A stretch of 7,494 nucleotides of DNA. Source: Alphaproteobacteria bacterium (lineage in GTDB: Bacteria; Pseudomonadota; Alphaproteobacteria; ATCC43930; CGMCC-115725). Below are positions 1 to 6,642 of this stretch, piece after piece. The notes under the pieces are model-generated. The model was given only the letters and a program-made list of their open reading frames with translations, was not told where the DNA came from and ran no database searches. The stretch lies in the NCBI GenBank assembly GCA_030039775.1, contig JASHUX010000210.1:1-7494 (forward strand), in the 5' to 3' direction. The position numbers and the translations under genes were made by a program. How positions within the stretch are numbered: position 1 is the stretch's first letter; every line of letters begins with the position of its first letter.

Positions 1-309
1 CGCGCCGCTGAACCACAGCGACCCGGTCTGGTCGAGGAAATGCTTCATCGACGCCGCCATCATGCCGTAGCGCGTCGCCGTGCCGAAAATCACCGCGTCG
101 TAGTCCTTGAGCTCGTCGGGACCGGCCTCGGGCGCGACAAAATCGGTCTTCTGATAGCGCGCCTTCGCTTCCTCGGCGGAGAACAGCTCCTTGACGCGTT
201 TCAGCGTCACTTCGGTGCCGGGCACGGACCGTGCGCCTTCGACCACCGCTTGGGCCAGCGTCTCGACGTGGCCGTAGGCTCCGTAATACAGCACCAGCAC
301 TTTCGCCAT
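1..309 (-). CDS. wrbA: WrbA-type NAD(P)H:quinone oxidoreductase (flavodoxin-like), C-terminus outside window
   Basis: The first 103 residues of an FMN-dependent NAD(P)H:quinone oxidoreductase. The family reduces quinones by two electrons in the cytoplasm, avoiding semiquinone radicals. The protein begins [20 protein letters not shown]; residues 8-18 match the FMN-phosphate loop of E. coli WrbA (YYSMYGHIETM), with Gly in place of the Ser at residue 10. Residues 68-103 contain [14 protein letters not shown] and [13 protein letters not shown], both near-identical to WrbA isoalloxazine-site segments. Family members are about 200 residues, so about half is missing beyond the left edge. The ATG at 309 is preceded by a purine-rich GGGAGTGGGG, a plausible Shine-Dalgarno sequence. 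It is divergent from the esterase gene. Identification rests on close motif recall; the exact quinone or physiological role is not visible. Confidence 0.95.
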   Translation of the reverse strand, partial: MAKVLVLYYGAYGHVETLAQAVVEGARSVPGTEVTLKRVKELFSAEEAKARYQKTDFVAPEAGPDELKDYDAVIFGTATRYGMMAASMKHFLDQTGSLWFSGA

Positions 310-445
310 GTCCCCACTCCCTCATCAGGTGATTGTTATTGGCCCCGATGATTACTGGATTGCAGGGGAAATGGGAATGCGCGAGCATCAATAGAACAAT
401 CTAACAAGCGTGTCCGCCATGCGGCGGCGCAGGAGGAGGAGATCA
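310..445. promoter_or_regulatory. Divergent intergenic region between wrbA and the carboxylesterase
   Basis: These 136 bp separate two outward-reading genes, so promoters for both should lie here or overlap the gene ends. The segment 330-400 is more AT-rich than its surroundings, as expected for promoter DNA. I could not find a convincing -35/-10 pair with normal spacing on either strand, nor a clear operator palindrome. The assignment is by context only. Confidence 0.35.
431..441 (+). promoter_or_regulatory. Strong Shine-Dalgarno sequence that sets the carboxylesterase start
   Basis: The run AGGAGGAGGAG ends 4 nt before the ATG at 446. It is an extended match to the anti-Shine-Dalgarno sequence. 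It picks the ATG at 446 over the in-frame upstream GTG at 410 and ATG at 419. Starting at either of those would translate the Shine-Dalgarno region into a run of seven arginines before the signal peptide. Confidence 0.85.
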
Positions 446-1960
446 ATGCCCCGCTTCGCGACGTTCCTCGCCATTACCGTTCTATTGCTGCCGGTGGCCG
501 GGCTTTGCGCCGCGCCGGCGCCGGTTTCCGTTCCGGGCGGCCAGGTCCAAGGCGTCGCCGACGGCACCATCGTTCACTACTGGGGCATCCCGTTCGCCGC
601 GCCGCCGGTCGGCGATCTGCGCTGGCGCGCGCCGCAGCCGCCGAAATCCTGGACCGGAACCTTGGCTGCCGACCATTTCGGCCATAACTGCATGCAGAAC
701 CAGCGGCCAGGCGCGCCGCCTTGGCCGAAGCGCGAGCCGACGCCGTCCGAGGACTGCCTCTATCTGAACATTTGGGAGCCGGCGACTGCGACGGCCGGCG
801 CGAAGCTGCCGGTGATGGTGTGGATCTATGGCGGCGGCTTCCAAGTCGGCTCGTCTGCAACGAGCCTGTTCGACGGCGGTCACTTCGCCGAAGACGGCAT
901 CGTGTTCGTCAGCTTCAATTATTGTCTCAACAAGTTCGGCTTTTTCGCCCATCCGGCGCTGACCAAGGAAAGCCCGGACGCGCCGCTCGGCAATTACGCG
1001 CTGCTCGATCAGATCGCGGGCCTCAAATGGGTGCGCGATAATATCGCCCAGTTCGGCGGCGATCCGACCAACGTGACGATTTTCGGCGAGAGTGCGGGCG
1101 CCATGTCGGTGCAATATCTGATGACCTCGCCGCTGGCGAGCGGCCTGTTCGAGCGGGCGATTTCCGAATCGGGCTTCGGCCGGTTCCATCTTCAGTCGTT
1201 CGCCGAAGCGGAGGCGAAGGGCAAGGCCGCGGCGGAAGGCTGGGGCGTGAAGAGCGACGACGTGGCGGCGCTGCGCGCCGTGCCGGCGGACAAAGTGTTG
1301 GGCGACACGACCATGAGCCGCAACGGCTTCTGGCCGATGATCGACGGCAAGATAATTCCCGAACAGACCATCGACGCCTTCAATGCGGGGCACATGGCGC
1401 ATGTGCCGTTCGTCGTCGGCTCGAACAGCTACGAGATCGGCCTGTTTCCAATGATGGCGATGGGCATGTTGCAACGCGACGCGAAGGATTGGCCGACGGC
1501 GCAAAAACTGTTCGACGGGTTCGGCAAGAACGACCCCAAAGTGCTGGAGACACAGGTCGCGACCGACCTTATTCTCACCGAGCCGACGCGCGCCCTCGCG
1601 CGCGACGCGGTCAAGGCCGGCATGCCGACCTACGTCTATTATTTCTCCTATGTGACCCCGTCGGCCCGCGCCCCCTTTCCGGGCGCACCGCATTTCTGGG
1701 AGGTTCCCGACGTATTCGGAACCGAAATGCTGTTCGAGCCGAAGCCCGAACCGGCAACGGCGAACGTTGCCGCGGCGATGCATTCGCGCTGGGTCGATTT
1801 CGTCAAGACCGGCAAGCCCGGCGACTGGCCGGCCTTCACCGCCGACAAGGAGGAATGGCTCGACTTCACCGGCGACGGGGCCATAGCGACGCAGGATCTG
1901 TTGAAGGCGCGGCTCGATTTCGTCGGGACGCTCGCGCCGTGGGCGCCGCCGACGAATTGA
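446..1960 (+). CDS. Secreted type-B carboxylesterase (alpha/beta hydrolase)
   Basis: A 504-residue serine esterase of the carboxylesterase/para-nitrobenzyl esterase family, which hydrolyses carboxylic esters. The natural substrate cannot be read from the sequence. Residues 1-23 form a signal peptide (one Arg, then a hydrophobic core ending GLCAA), predicting export to the periplasm or beyond. Family hallmarks are present in order: IPFAAPPVGDLRWRAPQP near 48-65, EDCLYLNIW at 102-110, the oxyanion-hole GGG at 129-131, and the nucleophile elbow GESAG at 214-218 with Ser216. The acid is Glu330 in GSNSYEIGLF, and the base is His416 in GAPHFWEVPDVFG. Cys82 and Cys104 fit the conserved disulfide. 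Length is normal for the family. One oddity: the usual NYRLG motif reads NYCLN (158-162). The ATG at 446 was chosen for its Shine-Dalgarno sequence. The gene ends directly against the convergent glycosyltransferase gene. Confidence 0.95.
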   Translation: MPRFATFLAITVLLLPVAGLCAAPAPVSVPGGQVQGVADGTIVHYWGIPFAAPPVGDLRWRAPQPPKSWTGTLAADHFGHNCMQNQRPGAPPWPKREPTPSEDCLYLNIWEPATATAGAKLPVMVWIYGGGFQVGSSATSLFDGGHFAEDGIVFVSFNYCLNKFGFFAHPALTKESPDAPLGNYALLDQIAGLKWVRDNIAQFGGDPTNVTIFGESAGAMSVQYLMTSPLASGLFERAISESGFGRFHLQSFAEAEAKGKAAAEGWGVKSDDVAALRAVPADKVLGDTTMSRNGFWPMIDGKIIPEQTIDAFNAGHMAHVPFVVGSNSYEIGLFPMMAMGMLQRDAKDWPTAQKLFDGFGKNDPKVLETQVATDLILTEPTRALARDAVKAGMPTYVYYFSYVTPSARAPFPGAPHFWEVPDVFGTEMLFEPKPEPATANVAAAMHSRWVDFVKTGKPGDWPAFTADKEEWLDFTGDGAIATQDLLKARLDFVGTLAPWAPPTN

Positions 1961-3547
1961 TCAGGGTCCGCTGAACAACGTAAGCGTTACCGGCTTGCCC
2001 GTCGAGTAATCGAGGCCGGATACGGCGGCGCCTGGTTTCGCCGCGGCGCCGAGCGCTTTCTGGAACGCCGCTTCTTGGCTTTGCGACACGATGGCGGCGG
2101 CAACCTGGTGCCGGGTCAGCGCCGCCGCCGCCGCGTCGGGCGGCAGCAATTCCGTATTCGTCCCGAGCAGGAAAATCAGGCTCGGCTCGCTGTAGCCGAC
2201 GACGGCGACCGGTCGCGCCGCGATATGCGCCGCAATCGCGTTCGAGGGAAACAGCCGGTCGAGCCGCGGCGCCACAAATTGCGCCAGCGGGATATACGTC
2301 ACGAGACCGCAACAAACGGCGATCAGCGGCGCGCGGGTCCAGATCAGCGCCACGCCCAACGCCGCCAACGCCGCCGCCGCCGCGACCCCGATCGGATCGA
2401 GGCCCGCGCCGAACTGAATCGGCGTCTCCGTCAGGCCTGCGATTAGGCAGAGTGCGACGACGATCCAGATCGCCGCGAACAGCAGATCGTAGCGCCGCCA
2501 TTGAGGATCGGGCGCGATCAGCGCGCGGCCCGCCATCAGCGCCAAGGCCGGATACACGGGCAGCAGATATTGCGGCAGCTTGGTCGGCACGAGCTCGACC
2601 AGGATCCAGAACGGCACCGCCCACGCGATCAGGAAGCGCACCGCCGTCGCCCGGCGGTCGCGCCACCCCTGCGCGACAAGGCGGCCGAGGAAAAACGTCG
2701 CCGGCCAGAATCCCGCCATCAGGATCAACAGATGCGTCAGCGGCGGCGCGCCGTGCGCTTCCTCGCCGCCGACCAACTTGCTGAATAGATCGCGCCCGAC
2801 CGATTGGCTCAAGAACGCGCCGCCGGTCGCGGTTTCGATCGCTACCAGCCACGGCCCGACGATAAGCAGCAACAGCGGCAAACCCCACCAGGCGCGCAGC
2901 CCTTTGAGCCAGCGCGCGTCGCGGTCGGCGACCGAAACCGCGATCACGGTGAGCAGCGACACCACCGGCACCACGGGCCCTTTGATCAGGATGGCGAGCG
3001 CCTGCGCGACCCAGAACAGCAACGGCCAGCGCCACGGCACCGGCTGCTGCTCGCGCGCGGCGCGATAGATCAGCGCGAGCGCACCTTGGGCCGCGATCGC
3101 CGTTGCCAACTGCACCGCGTCGGTCTTGGCGATATGCGTCTCGACAGACAATTCGAGCGTCGCCGCCAGCAAGCCGGCGCCGATCAGGGCCTCGCGGCGC
3201 CCGACCAATCCCTTGCCGAGTCCAAAGGTCAACAGCACTGCGGCGATACCGCCGATCACGGACGGCACGCGGTACGGCCAGATCGCGGTGCTTTCGGCGT
3301 TGCTGAATGCCGCGACCGACGCGGCTTGCAGCCAATAAATGCCCGCCGGCTTTTTGTTGCGCGCCTCGTTCAGAAACCGGATGCGCAGGAAATCGCCGGT
3401 CTCGAGCATCTGGCGCGTCGCTTGGGCGAAACGCGCCTCGTCGCGGTCGAGAACCGGCAGCGCGGCAACGCCGGGCAGATAAAGCGCCAGCGACAGCACA
3501 CCAAGAAGGATGTAGGGGCGAATGCCCCTACACCATTGCTCGATCAT
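1961..3547 (-). CDS. ArnT/PMT-like integral membrane glycosyltransferase
   Basis: A 528-residue polytopic membrane protein of the ArnT/dolichyl-phosphate-mannose mannosyltransferase superfamily (GT-C fold). Such enzymes take a sugar from a polyprenyl-phosphate carrier and attach it to lipid A, a glycan or a protein on the periplasmic face. Visible motifs are DRDEARFAQ (34-42, with the acidic pair thought to be catalytic), KKPAGIYW (65-72), AKTDA (140-144), IKGPVV (188-193) and TKLPQYLLPVYPALALM (322-338, typical of ArnT-like proteins). About ten or more hydrophobic segments lie between 12 and 425, followed by a roughly 100-residue soluble tail, probably periplasmic. The acceptor and sugar are unknown, so I do not call it arnT. 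It lies 24 bp downstream of the SYLF gene, probably in the same transcript. The ATG at 3547 has no clear Shine-Dalgarno sequence, and a palindrome lies within its first codons. No better start is visible. Confidence 0.88.
   Translation of the reverse strand: MIEQWCRGIRPYILLGVLSLALYLPGVAALPVLDRDEARFAQATRQMLETGDFLRIRFLNEARNKKPAGIYWLQAASVAAFSNAESTAIWPYRVPSVIGGIAAVLLTFGLGKGLVGRREALIGAGLLAATLELSVETHIAKTDAVQLATAIAAQGALALIYRAAREQQPVPWRWPLLFWVAQALAILIKGPVVPVVSLLTVIAVSVADRDARWLKGLRAWWGLPLLLLIVGPWLVAIETATGGAFLSQSVGRDLFSKLVGGEEAHGAPPLTHLLILMAGFWPATFFLGRLVAQGWRDRRATAVRFLIAWAVPFWILVELVPTKLPQYLLPVYPALALMAGRALIAPDPQWRRYDLLFAAIWIVVALCLIAGLTETPIQFGAGLDPIGVAAAAALAALGVALIWTRAPLIAVCCGLVTYIPLAQFVAPRLDRLFPSNAIAAHIAARPVAVVGYSEPSLIFLLGTNTELLPPDAAAAALTRHQVAAAIVSQSQEAAFQKALGAAAKPGAAVSGLDYSTGKPVTLTLFSGP
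3511..3532. repeat. Perfect 9-bp inverted repeat with 4-nt loop inside the glycosyltransferase 5' coding region
   Basis: The arms are tgtaggggc (3511-3519) and gcccctaca (3524-3532), exact reverse complements separated by gaat. In the minus-strand mRNA it covers nucleotides +16 to +37 of the glycosyltransferase reading frame and encodes about residues 6-13 (CRGIRPYI). There is no U-tract and it sits inside an open reading frame, so it is not an intrinsic terminator. It resembles the GTAGGGGC/GCCCCTAC palindromic repeats that I recall as dispersed in some bacterial genomes, but only one copy is visible here. Confidence 0.8.
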
Positions 3548-3571
3548 GCTGCGTCGGACGCGCCGGTGGAA

Positions 3572-4255
3572 CTACAGGCGGCCGAGCGCCCGCCGCAATT
3601 CATTGGCGCCGGGCTGACGAATCCGGCCGCGGCCGTAGACGATCGCCTCGGTCGAGACGGGGTGGCCGTAATAGGCCGCGTTCCAATCCTGATTAGGTCC
3701 GATCGCGCCACCTTGCAGCGCGATGCCGCCGAACAAGCCTTTCGAGTTCGACAGCGCGTAAATGTCCGCGCCCGCGCTCGTCACCGAGCCTTCGGCGCCG
3801 GCGCCGAGAGTCGCGACGGCGAGCCCTGCCTCGGCGCCGAGCTTGAGCTGGGCATTGGTTATCGCCAGCTGCAGCGCCCGGTCGTTCATAATAATCAGCA
3901 CGACCTTCGACACCGCGACGCCGGCCTGCAGCCCGAACGAGGCCGCGCCGACATTATAAAAGGCCGGATAGCTCCAAGACCCGTTTCGGTTGTGAATCAA
4001 CAGGACGCCTTGGCCGCCTTGCGCGCCGAAAATGAAGCCCGCCTTCACCAAATTGGGCACGATGAGAATCGCCCGCGAACGCCGCACCAGCGCCCTCACG
4101 TTGTCGGTGTAGTTGCCGGGGGTGTGGAAGGAATGGACGACGCCGACCGCTTCGTCGACGATCTGCTGTTGGTCCGATTGGGCGCGTGCGCCGGGCACGG
4201 CCAGCAGCCCCACGGCCAATAAGGCAAAAAGGGCAAGGGCAAAACGCCGGGTCAT
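3572..4255 (-). CDS. Secreted SYLF-domain (YSC84/DUF500-like) protein
   Basis: A 227-residue protein with an N-terminal signal peptide: MTRR, a hydrophobic core, then ARA with likely cleavage before Gln26, placing it in the periplasm. The rest is a SYLF domain, known as a lipid/phosphoinositide-binding module in eukaryotic Ysc84/SH3YL1 and of poorly known role in bacteria. Supporting segments are SRAILIVPNLVKAGFIFG (60-77), GVLLIHN and WSYPAFYNVGAASFGLQAG (94-112), VLIIMND (119-125), a Gly/Ala-rich stretch (140-163), and GLFGGIALQGGAI (173-185) followed by NAAYYG (192-197). The last two match the usual C-terminal signature of the family. The ATG at 4255 has a good Shine-Dalgarno sequence (AAAGGAGA at 4268-4261). 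It is the first gene of a two-gene unit with the glycosyltransferase. Binding of membrane lipid is inferred from the family; no partner is evident. Confidence 0.92.
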   Translation of the reverse strand: MTRRFALALFALLAVGLLAVPGARAQSDQQQIVDEAVGVVHSFHTPGNYTDNVRALVRRSRAILIVPNLVKAGFIFGAQGGQGVLLIHNRNGSWSYPAFYNVGAASFGLQAGVAVSKVVLIIMNDRALQLAITNAQLKLGAEAGLAVATLGAGAEGSVTSAGADIYALSNSKGLFGGIALQGGAIGPNQDWNAAYYGHPVSTEAIVYGRGRIRQPGANELRRALGRL

Positions 4256-4366
4256 TTCCGTCTCCTTTGATTCGATCCGCCGGTTGATCTACCGATGCTG
4301 GTACAACACCGAATCATAAGGCACCGGTTCCCGGCGCACCATGACAGATTGCCGTTGCAACAACAT
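4256..4366 (-). promoter_or_regulatory. Intergenic region upstream of the SYLF gene, with a weak -10 candidate
   Basis: These 111 bp lie between the end of the phosphatase gene and the start of the SYLF gene, both on the minus strand. On that strand TATGAT (4318-4313) is a fair -10 hexamer 57 nt upstream of the ATG, but no good -35 lies 16-19 bp further upstream. I see no hairpin followed by a U-tract, so readthrough from the ABC operon into the SYLF-glycosyltransferase unit cannot be excluded. Confidence 0.25.
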
Positions 4367-4984
4367 TTAGCGTGGCAAGCGATTGACCGCCGCGACGCGC
4401 CAATCGTGGGCGCGCGCGTCGGTCTCGAAATGTTCGATAATGGTCAGCGACAGATTCTCGGTGGAAAACGCCAGCGCGATTTCGGGCGGCAGGCTCAAGG
4501 CCACGCCGAGCGCCGACCGGATCGTGCCGCCATGGGCAACGGCGACGATGTCGTGGCCCTTGCATTCTTCGGTCCAGCGCTCGATCGCGGTCCGGCAGCG
4601 CGCATAGACGTCGACGAAGCTTTCGCCGCCCGGCGCCCGTGTATAGGGCGCCGCGATCCACAGCCGATGCTTCGTGACCTCGCTGCGAATTTGGCCCTGC
4701 CAATCGCCGAAATTTTGCTCCATCAGCAGCGGCTCGATGACCGGCTCGGGGGCGTCGAGGCCCGCGGCGCGGATCGCGGCCGCGGTCTTGGTCGTGCGGC
4801 TCAGCGGCGTCGCCAGCCAGAACGCGTCTTTCGGCAGCATGCGCGCCAAGCCGGCGAACGCCGCCGCGTCGCTGCAATCGCAATCGACGTCGCGCTGGCC
4901 GTATAGCCGGCCCTCGGGATCGATTGCCGGCGCGTGGCGCACCCAGAACCATCGCGTCAATGTCCGTACCCCCGCCACGGTCAT
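4367..4984 (-). CDS. Histidine phosphatase family protein (phosphoglycerate mutase-like)
   Basis: A 205-residue cytoplasmic enzyme of the histidine phosphatase superfamily, which removes phosphate through a phosphohistidine intermediate. The catalytic set is complete: Arg16-His17 in WVRHAP (nucleophile), Arg63 in TPLSRTTKTA, Glu89 in LMEQNFGDWQG (proton donor), and His151 in VAVAHGGTIRSALG. GGES (119-122) is the usual loop before the second half. EQNFGDWQG resembles CobC/alpha-ribazole phosphatases and small-molecule phosphatases more than true glycolytic mutases. No cobalamin gene is nearby, so the substrate remains unknown. The ATG at 4984 overlaps the permease stop (ATGA), which argues for translational coupling. 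GGGGG just before it is too close to be an ideal Shine-Dalgarno sequence. A TTG at residue 9, with GGGGG 8 nt upstream, is an alternative start that keeps all motifs. There is no signal peptide. Confidence 0.9.
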   Translation of the reverse strand: MTVAGVRTLTRWFWVRHAPAIDPEGRLYGQRDVDCDCSDAAAFAGLARMLPKDAFWLATPLSRTTKTAAAIRAAGLDAPEPVIEPLLMEQNFGDWQGQIRSEVTKHRLWIAAPYTRAPGGESFVDVYARCRTAIERWTEECKGHDIVAVAHGGTIRSALGVALSLPPEIALAFSTENLSLTIIEHFETDARAHDWRVAAVNRLPR

Positions 4985-5826
4985 TCCCCCATCTGCATCA
5001 GCGCGCCGCGCCGCCTTGCTTGGCGCATGAAGATCAAGAACACGATTCCGCCCGCCGCCAACCATACAAAATCGAGGCCAACCGCCGCGAGGAAGTGGTC
5101 GACCGGAAACGTGTGCTGGAACATGACCGCGCGCATGCCCTCGAATACATGGGCCGACGGCAAACACCAGGCGACATATTGCAGCCACCACGGCAGGATC
5201 GAGACCGGGTAGTAGATCGCGCTGACCGGCGCCAGGATGAACACCGCGAACCAGGCGATGCTTTCGGCACCGAGCCCGTTGCGCAGGATCAGGCCACAGA
5301 TCGCGAGCCCCATTGCCCAGCCCATGAACATCAGCAGCGAGAAGAACGCGATCAGCGGCAAGCCAAGGCTGAAAATCGAATAGTGGTAGAGCGGGATCGC
5401 GAGCAGCGCCGACGGAATCGCGCCGATCGCGACCCGCACCAGCGACATGAAAATGAGCGAGATCACCCACTCATAGGGCCGGAGCGGCGTTGCGAACAGA
5501 TGACCCAGATTGCGCGACCACATCTCCTCGAGGAACGAGACCGAGACGCCGAGCTGGCCGCGGAACATCACGTCCCACAGCATCACGGCGGCTAGGAGCA
5601 CGCCGCCCGCACGCGCGACCCATGACGAGTTCGTCATCAGGAAGCGGCTCATGAAGCCCCAGAGGATCATCTGGATCGCCGGCCAATACACGAGCTCGAG
5701 CGTCCGCGGCCACGAGCTGCGCAATAGATAGAGATAGCGGAGCATCATGGCCCAGACGCGCGCCGGCGCGAATCCGTCGTCGATCGGCACGCGCGGCCGC
5801 GTCGGGGCGGCGGACAGCGCGGTCAT
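4981..5826 (-). CDS. ABC-2 type transporter permease
   Basis: A 281-residue membrane subunit of an ABC-2 exporter, the class that includes the DrrB and NodJ drug or polysaccharide/oligosaccharide permeases. A cytoplasmic N-terminus of about 40 residues is followed by about six hydrophobic segments (near 44-62, 74-92, 118-142, 150-180, 188-208 and 247-267) and a short basic C-terminus. EEMWSRNLGHLFATPLRPYEW (100-120) is the amphipathic coupling segment after TM2. APVSAIYYPVSILPWWLQYV followed by PSAHVFEGMR (199-232) is the ABC-2 signature region. The ATG at 5826 overlaps the ATPase stop (ATGA) and has GAGG 7 nt upstream. The frame stays open upstream to about 5979, but that extension lies wholly inside the ATPase gene and is a shadow. 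It presumably pairs as a homodimer with the ATPase. The cargo is not predictable. Confidence 0.93.
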   Translation of the reverse strand: MTALSAAPTRPRVPIDDGFAPARVWAMMLRYLYLLRSSWPRTLELVYWPAIQMILWGFMSRFLMTNSSWVARAGGVLLAAVMLWDVMFRGQLGVSVSFLEEMWSRNLGHLFATPLRPYEWVISLIFMSLVRVAIGAIPSALLAIPLYHYSIFSLGLPLIAFFSLLMFMGWAMGLAICGLILRNGLGAESIAWFAVFILAPVSAIYYPVSILPWWLQYVAWCLPSAHVFEGMRAVMFQHTFPVDHFLAAVGLDFVWLAAGGIVFLIFMRQARRRGALMQMGE

Positions 5827-6593
5827 TGCGCGGCCTCGCGCGGCAAATCGCCATGCGGTCCCCGGGCGATGTCGAGAAACACTTGTTCGAGCGTGGCGCG
5901 GCCGTAGCGCGCGATCAGCTCTGAGGGACTGCCGCGATCGACGATCCGGCCTTTCTTCATCATCATCACGTCGGAACATAGCCGCTCGACTTCACTCATA
6001 TTGTGCGAGGCCAACAGGATGGTGGCGTTGCCGTGATGCCGATAGGCCTCGATGTAGGATCGCACCCAATCGCCCGTGTCGGGGTCGAGCGACGCGGTCG
6101 GCTCGTCGAGCAGCAGCAGTTCCGGCTCGTTCAGCAGTGCCTTTGCCAGCGCGACCCGCGTCTTCTGGCCCGCCGACAATTTGCCGAATGGCCGGTCGAG
6201 GAACTCGCCGATCTGCAAGTCCGCCGCCAGCGACTCGATGCGTTGACTCAAACCGCGAATGCGATAGAGCCGGCCATAGACGGTGAGGTTCTGCCGCACC
6301 GTAAGGCGATGCGGCAGATCCACATAGGGCGAGGAGAAATTGACCCGGGGCAGCACGCGATGGCGATGCGTCAGCATGTTCTCGCCGAAAATCTCGATGC
6401 ACCCCGCGCTCGGCAACAGCAGGCCCAGGAGCATCGACAGCGTCGTGGTCTTGCCGGCGCCGTTGCCGCCCAGAAGCGCCGCGGTCACGCCGCGCGCCAG
6501 GGAAAAATCGAGCGAATCGACCGCGACAATGTCGCCGAATCGTTTGGTGAGATGGGAGACGCTGACAACCGGCTCGGGCACGCGCTGCATCAT
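5823..6593 (-). CDS. ABC transporter ATP-binding protein (ABC-2 exporter ATPase)
   Basis: A 256-residue cytoplasmic ATPase that would power the adjacent permease. Motifs in order: Walker A GGNGAGKTT (42-50, Lys48; the usual Pro of GPNGAGKT is Gly), signature LSAGQ (139-143), Walker B LLLLDEP (159-165, Glu164 catalytic), D-loop SLD (168-170) and H-switch His197 in ASHNMSE. The region between Walker A and the signature lacks a recognisable Q-loop glutamine: NFSSPYVDLPHRLTV (85-99) occupies the place where homologues read like LPQ. The short C-terminal GSPSELIARYG followed by LEQVFLDIARG matches ABC-2 ATPases of the CcmA/DrrA/NodI kind. The start is the first of two tandem ATGs (6593 and 6590); neither has a clear Shine-Dalgarno sequence. 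It is the first gene of a coupled trio with the permease and the phosphatase. Confidence 0.95.
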   Translation of the reverse strand: MMQRVPEPVVSVSHLTKRFGDIVAVDSLDFSLARGVTAALLGGNGAGKTTTLSMLLGLLLPSAGCIEIFGENMLTHRHRVLPRVNFSSPYVDLPHRLTVRQNLTVYGRLYRIRGLSQRIESLAADLQIGEFLDRPFGKLSAGQKTRVALAKALLNEPELLLLDEPTASLDPDTGDWVRSYIEAYRHHGNATILLASHNMSEVERLCSDVMMMKKGRIVDRGSPSELIARYGRATLEQVFLDIARGPHGDLPREAAQ

Positions 6594-6610
6594 TGCTTAA
6601 ACGACGAGCC

Positions 6611-6642
6611 AAAAAAAGAGGCCGGAACCAGGTTCCGGCCTC
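6611..6642 (-). terminator. Rho-independent terminator after pstS
   Basis: A 12-bp perfect inverted repeat: gaggccggaacc (6618-6629) and ggttccggcctc (6631-6642), with one central base. In RNA it would fold as a GC-rich stem of about 10 bp with a 5-nt loop. On the minus strand it is followed directly by seven T residues (6617-6611), the classic U-tract. It begins 34 bp after the pstS stop. No T-tract follows the hairpin on the plus strand, so it acts for minus-strand transcription only. Confidence 0.93.

Noticed and set aside
410..445. Upstream starts for the carboxylesterase (GTG at 410, ATG at 419)
   Set aside because: They would translate the Shine-Dalgarno run as poly-Arg and place it before the signal peptide; the ATG at 446 is ideally spaced from AGGAGGAGGAG.
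494..511. Possible lipoprotein lipobox (VAGLC) in the carboxylesterase signal peptide
   Set aside because: The residue before Cys is Leu rather than Gly or Ala, so it does not fit a lipobox. A signal peptidase I site just after the Cys is more likely.
482..1783. A 433-codon open frame antisense to the carboxylesterase
   Set aside because: It is Arg/His-rich, has no recognisable motif or ribosome binding site, and lies fully opposite a gene with complete catalytic motifs. Long antisense frames are expected in GC-rich coding DNA.
2115..2385. GCC/GCG-rich simple-sequence stretches
   Set aside because: They encode Ala-rich segments of the glycosyltransferase C-terminal part and are explained by codon bias; no regular tandem repeat is maintained.
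1866..3335. A second minus-strand frame of 489 codons overlapping the glycosyltransferase
   Set aside because: Its translation is Arg/Ala/Gly-rich with no membrane pattern, whereas the 1961-3547 frame carries all family motifs and hydrophobic segments.
2804..4222. A 472-codon open frame on the plus strand across the glycosyltransferase and SYLF genes
   Set aside because: Its translation is low-complexity (Arg/Gln/Asp/His-rich) with no domain. It is a shadow spanning two well-supported minus-strand genes.
4325..4350. Possible terminator hairpin after the histidine phosphatase (ccgg-gaa-ccgg)
   Set aside because: The stem is only 4 bp and no T-tract follows on the minus strand.
4985..5470. 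N-terminal extension of the histidine phosphatase frame up to 5470
   Set aside because: The extra residues are an out-of-frame reading of the permease gene. The family N-terminus (strand plus WVRH) fits a start at 4984 or slightly downstream.
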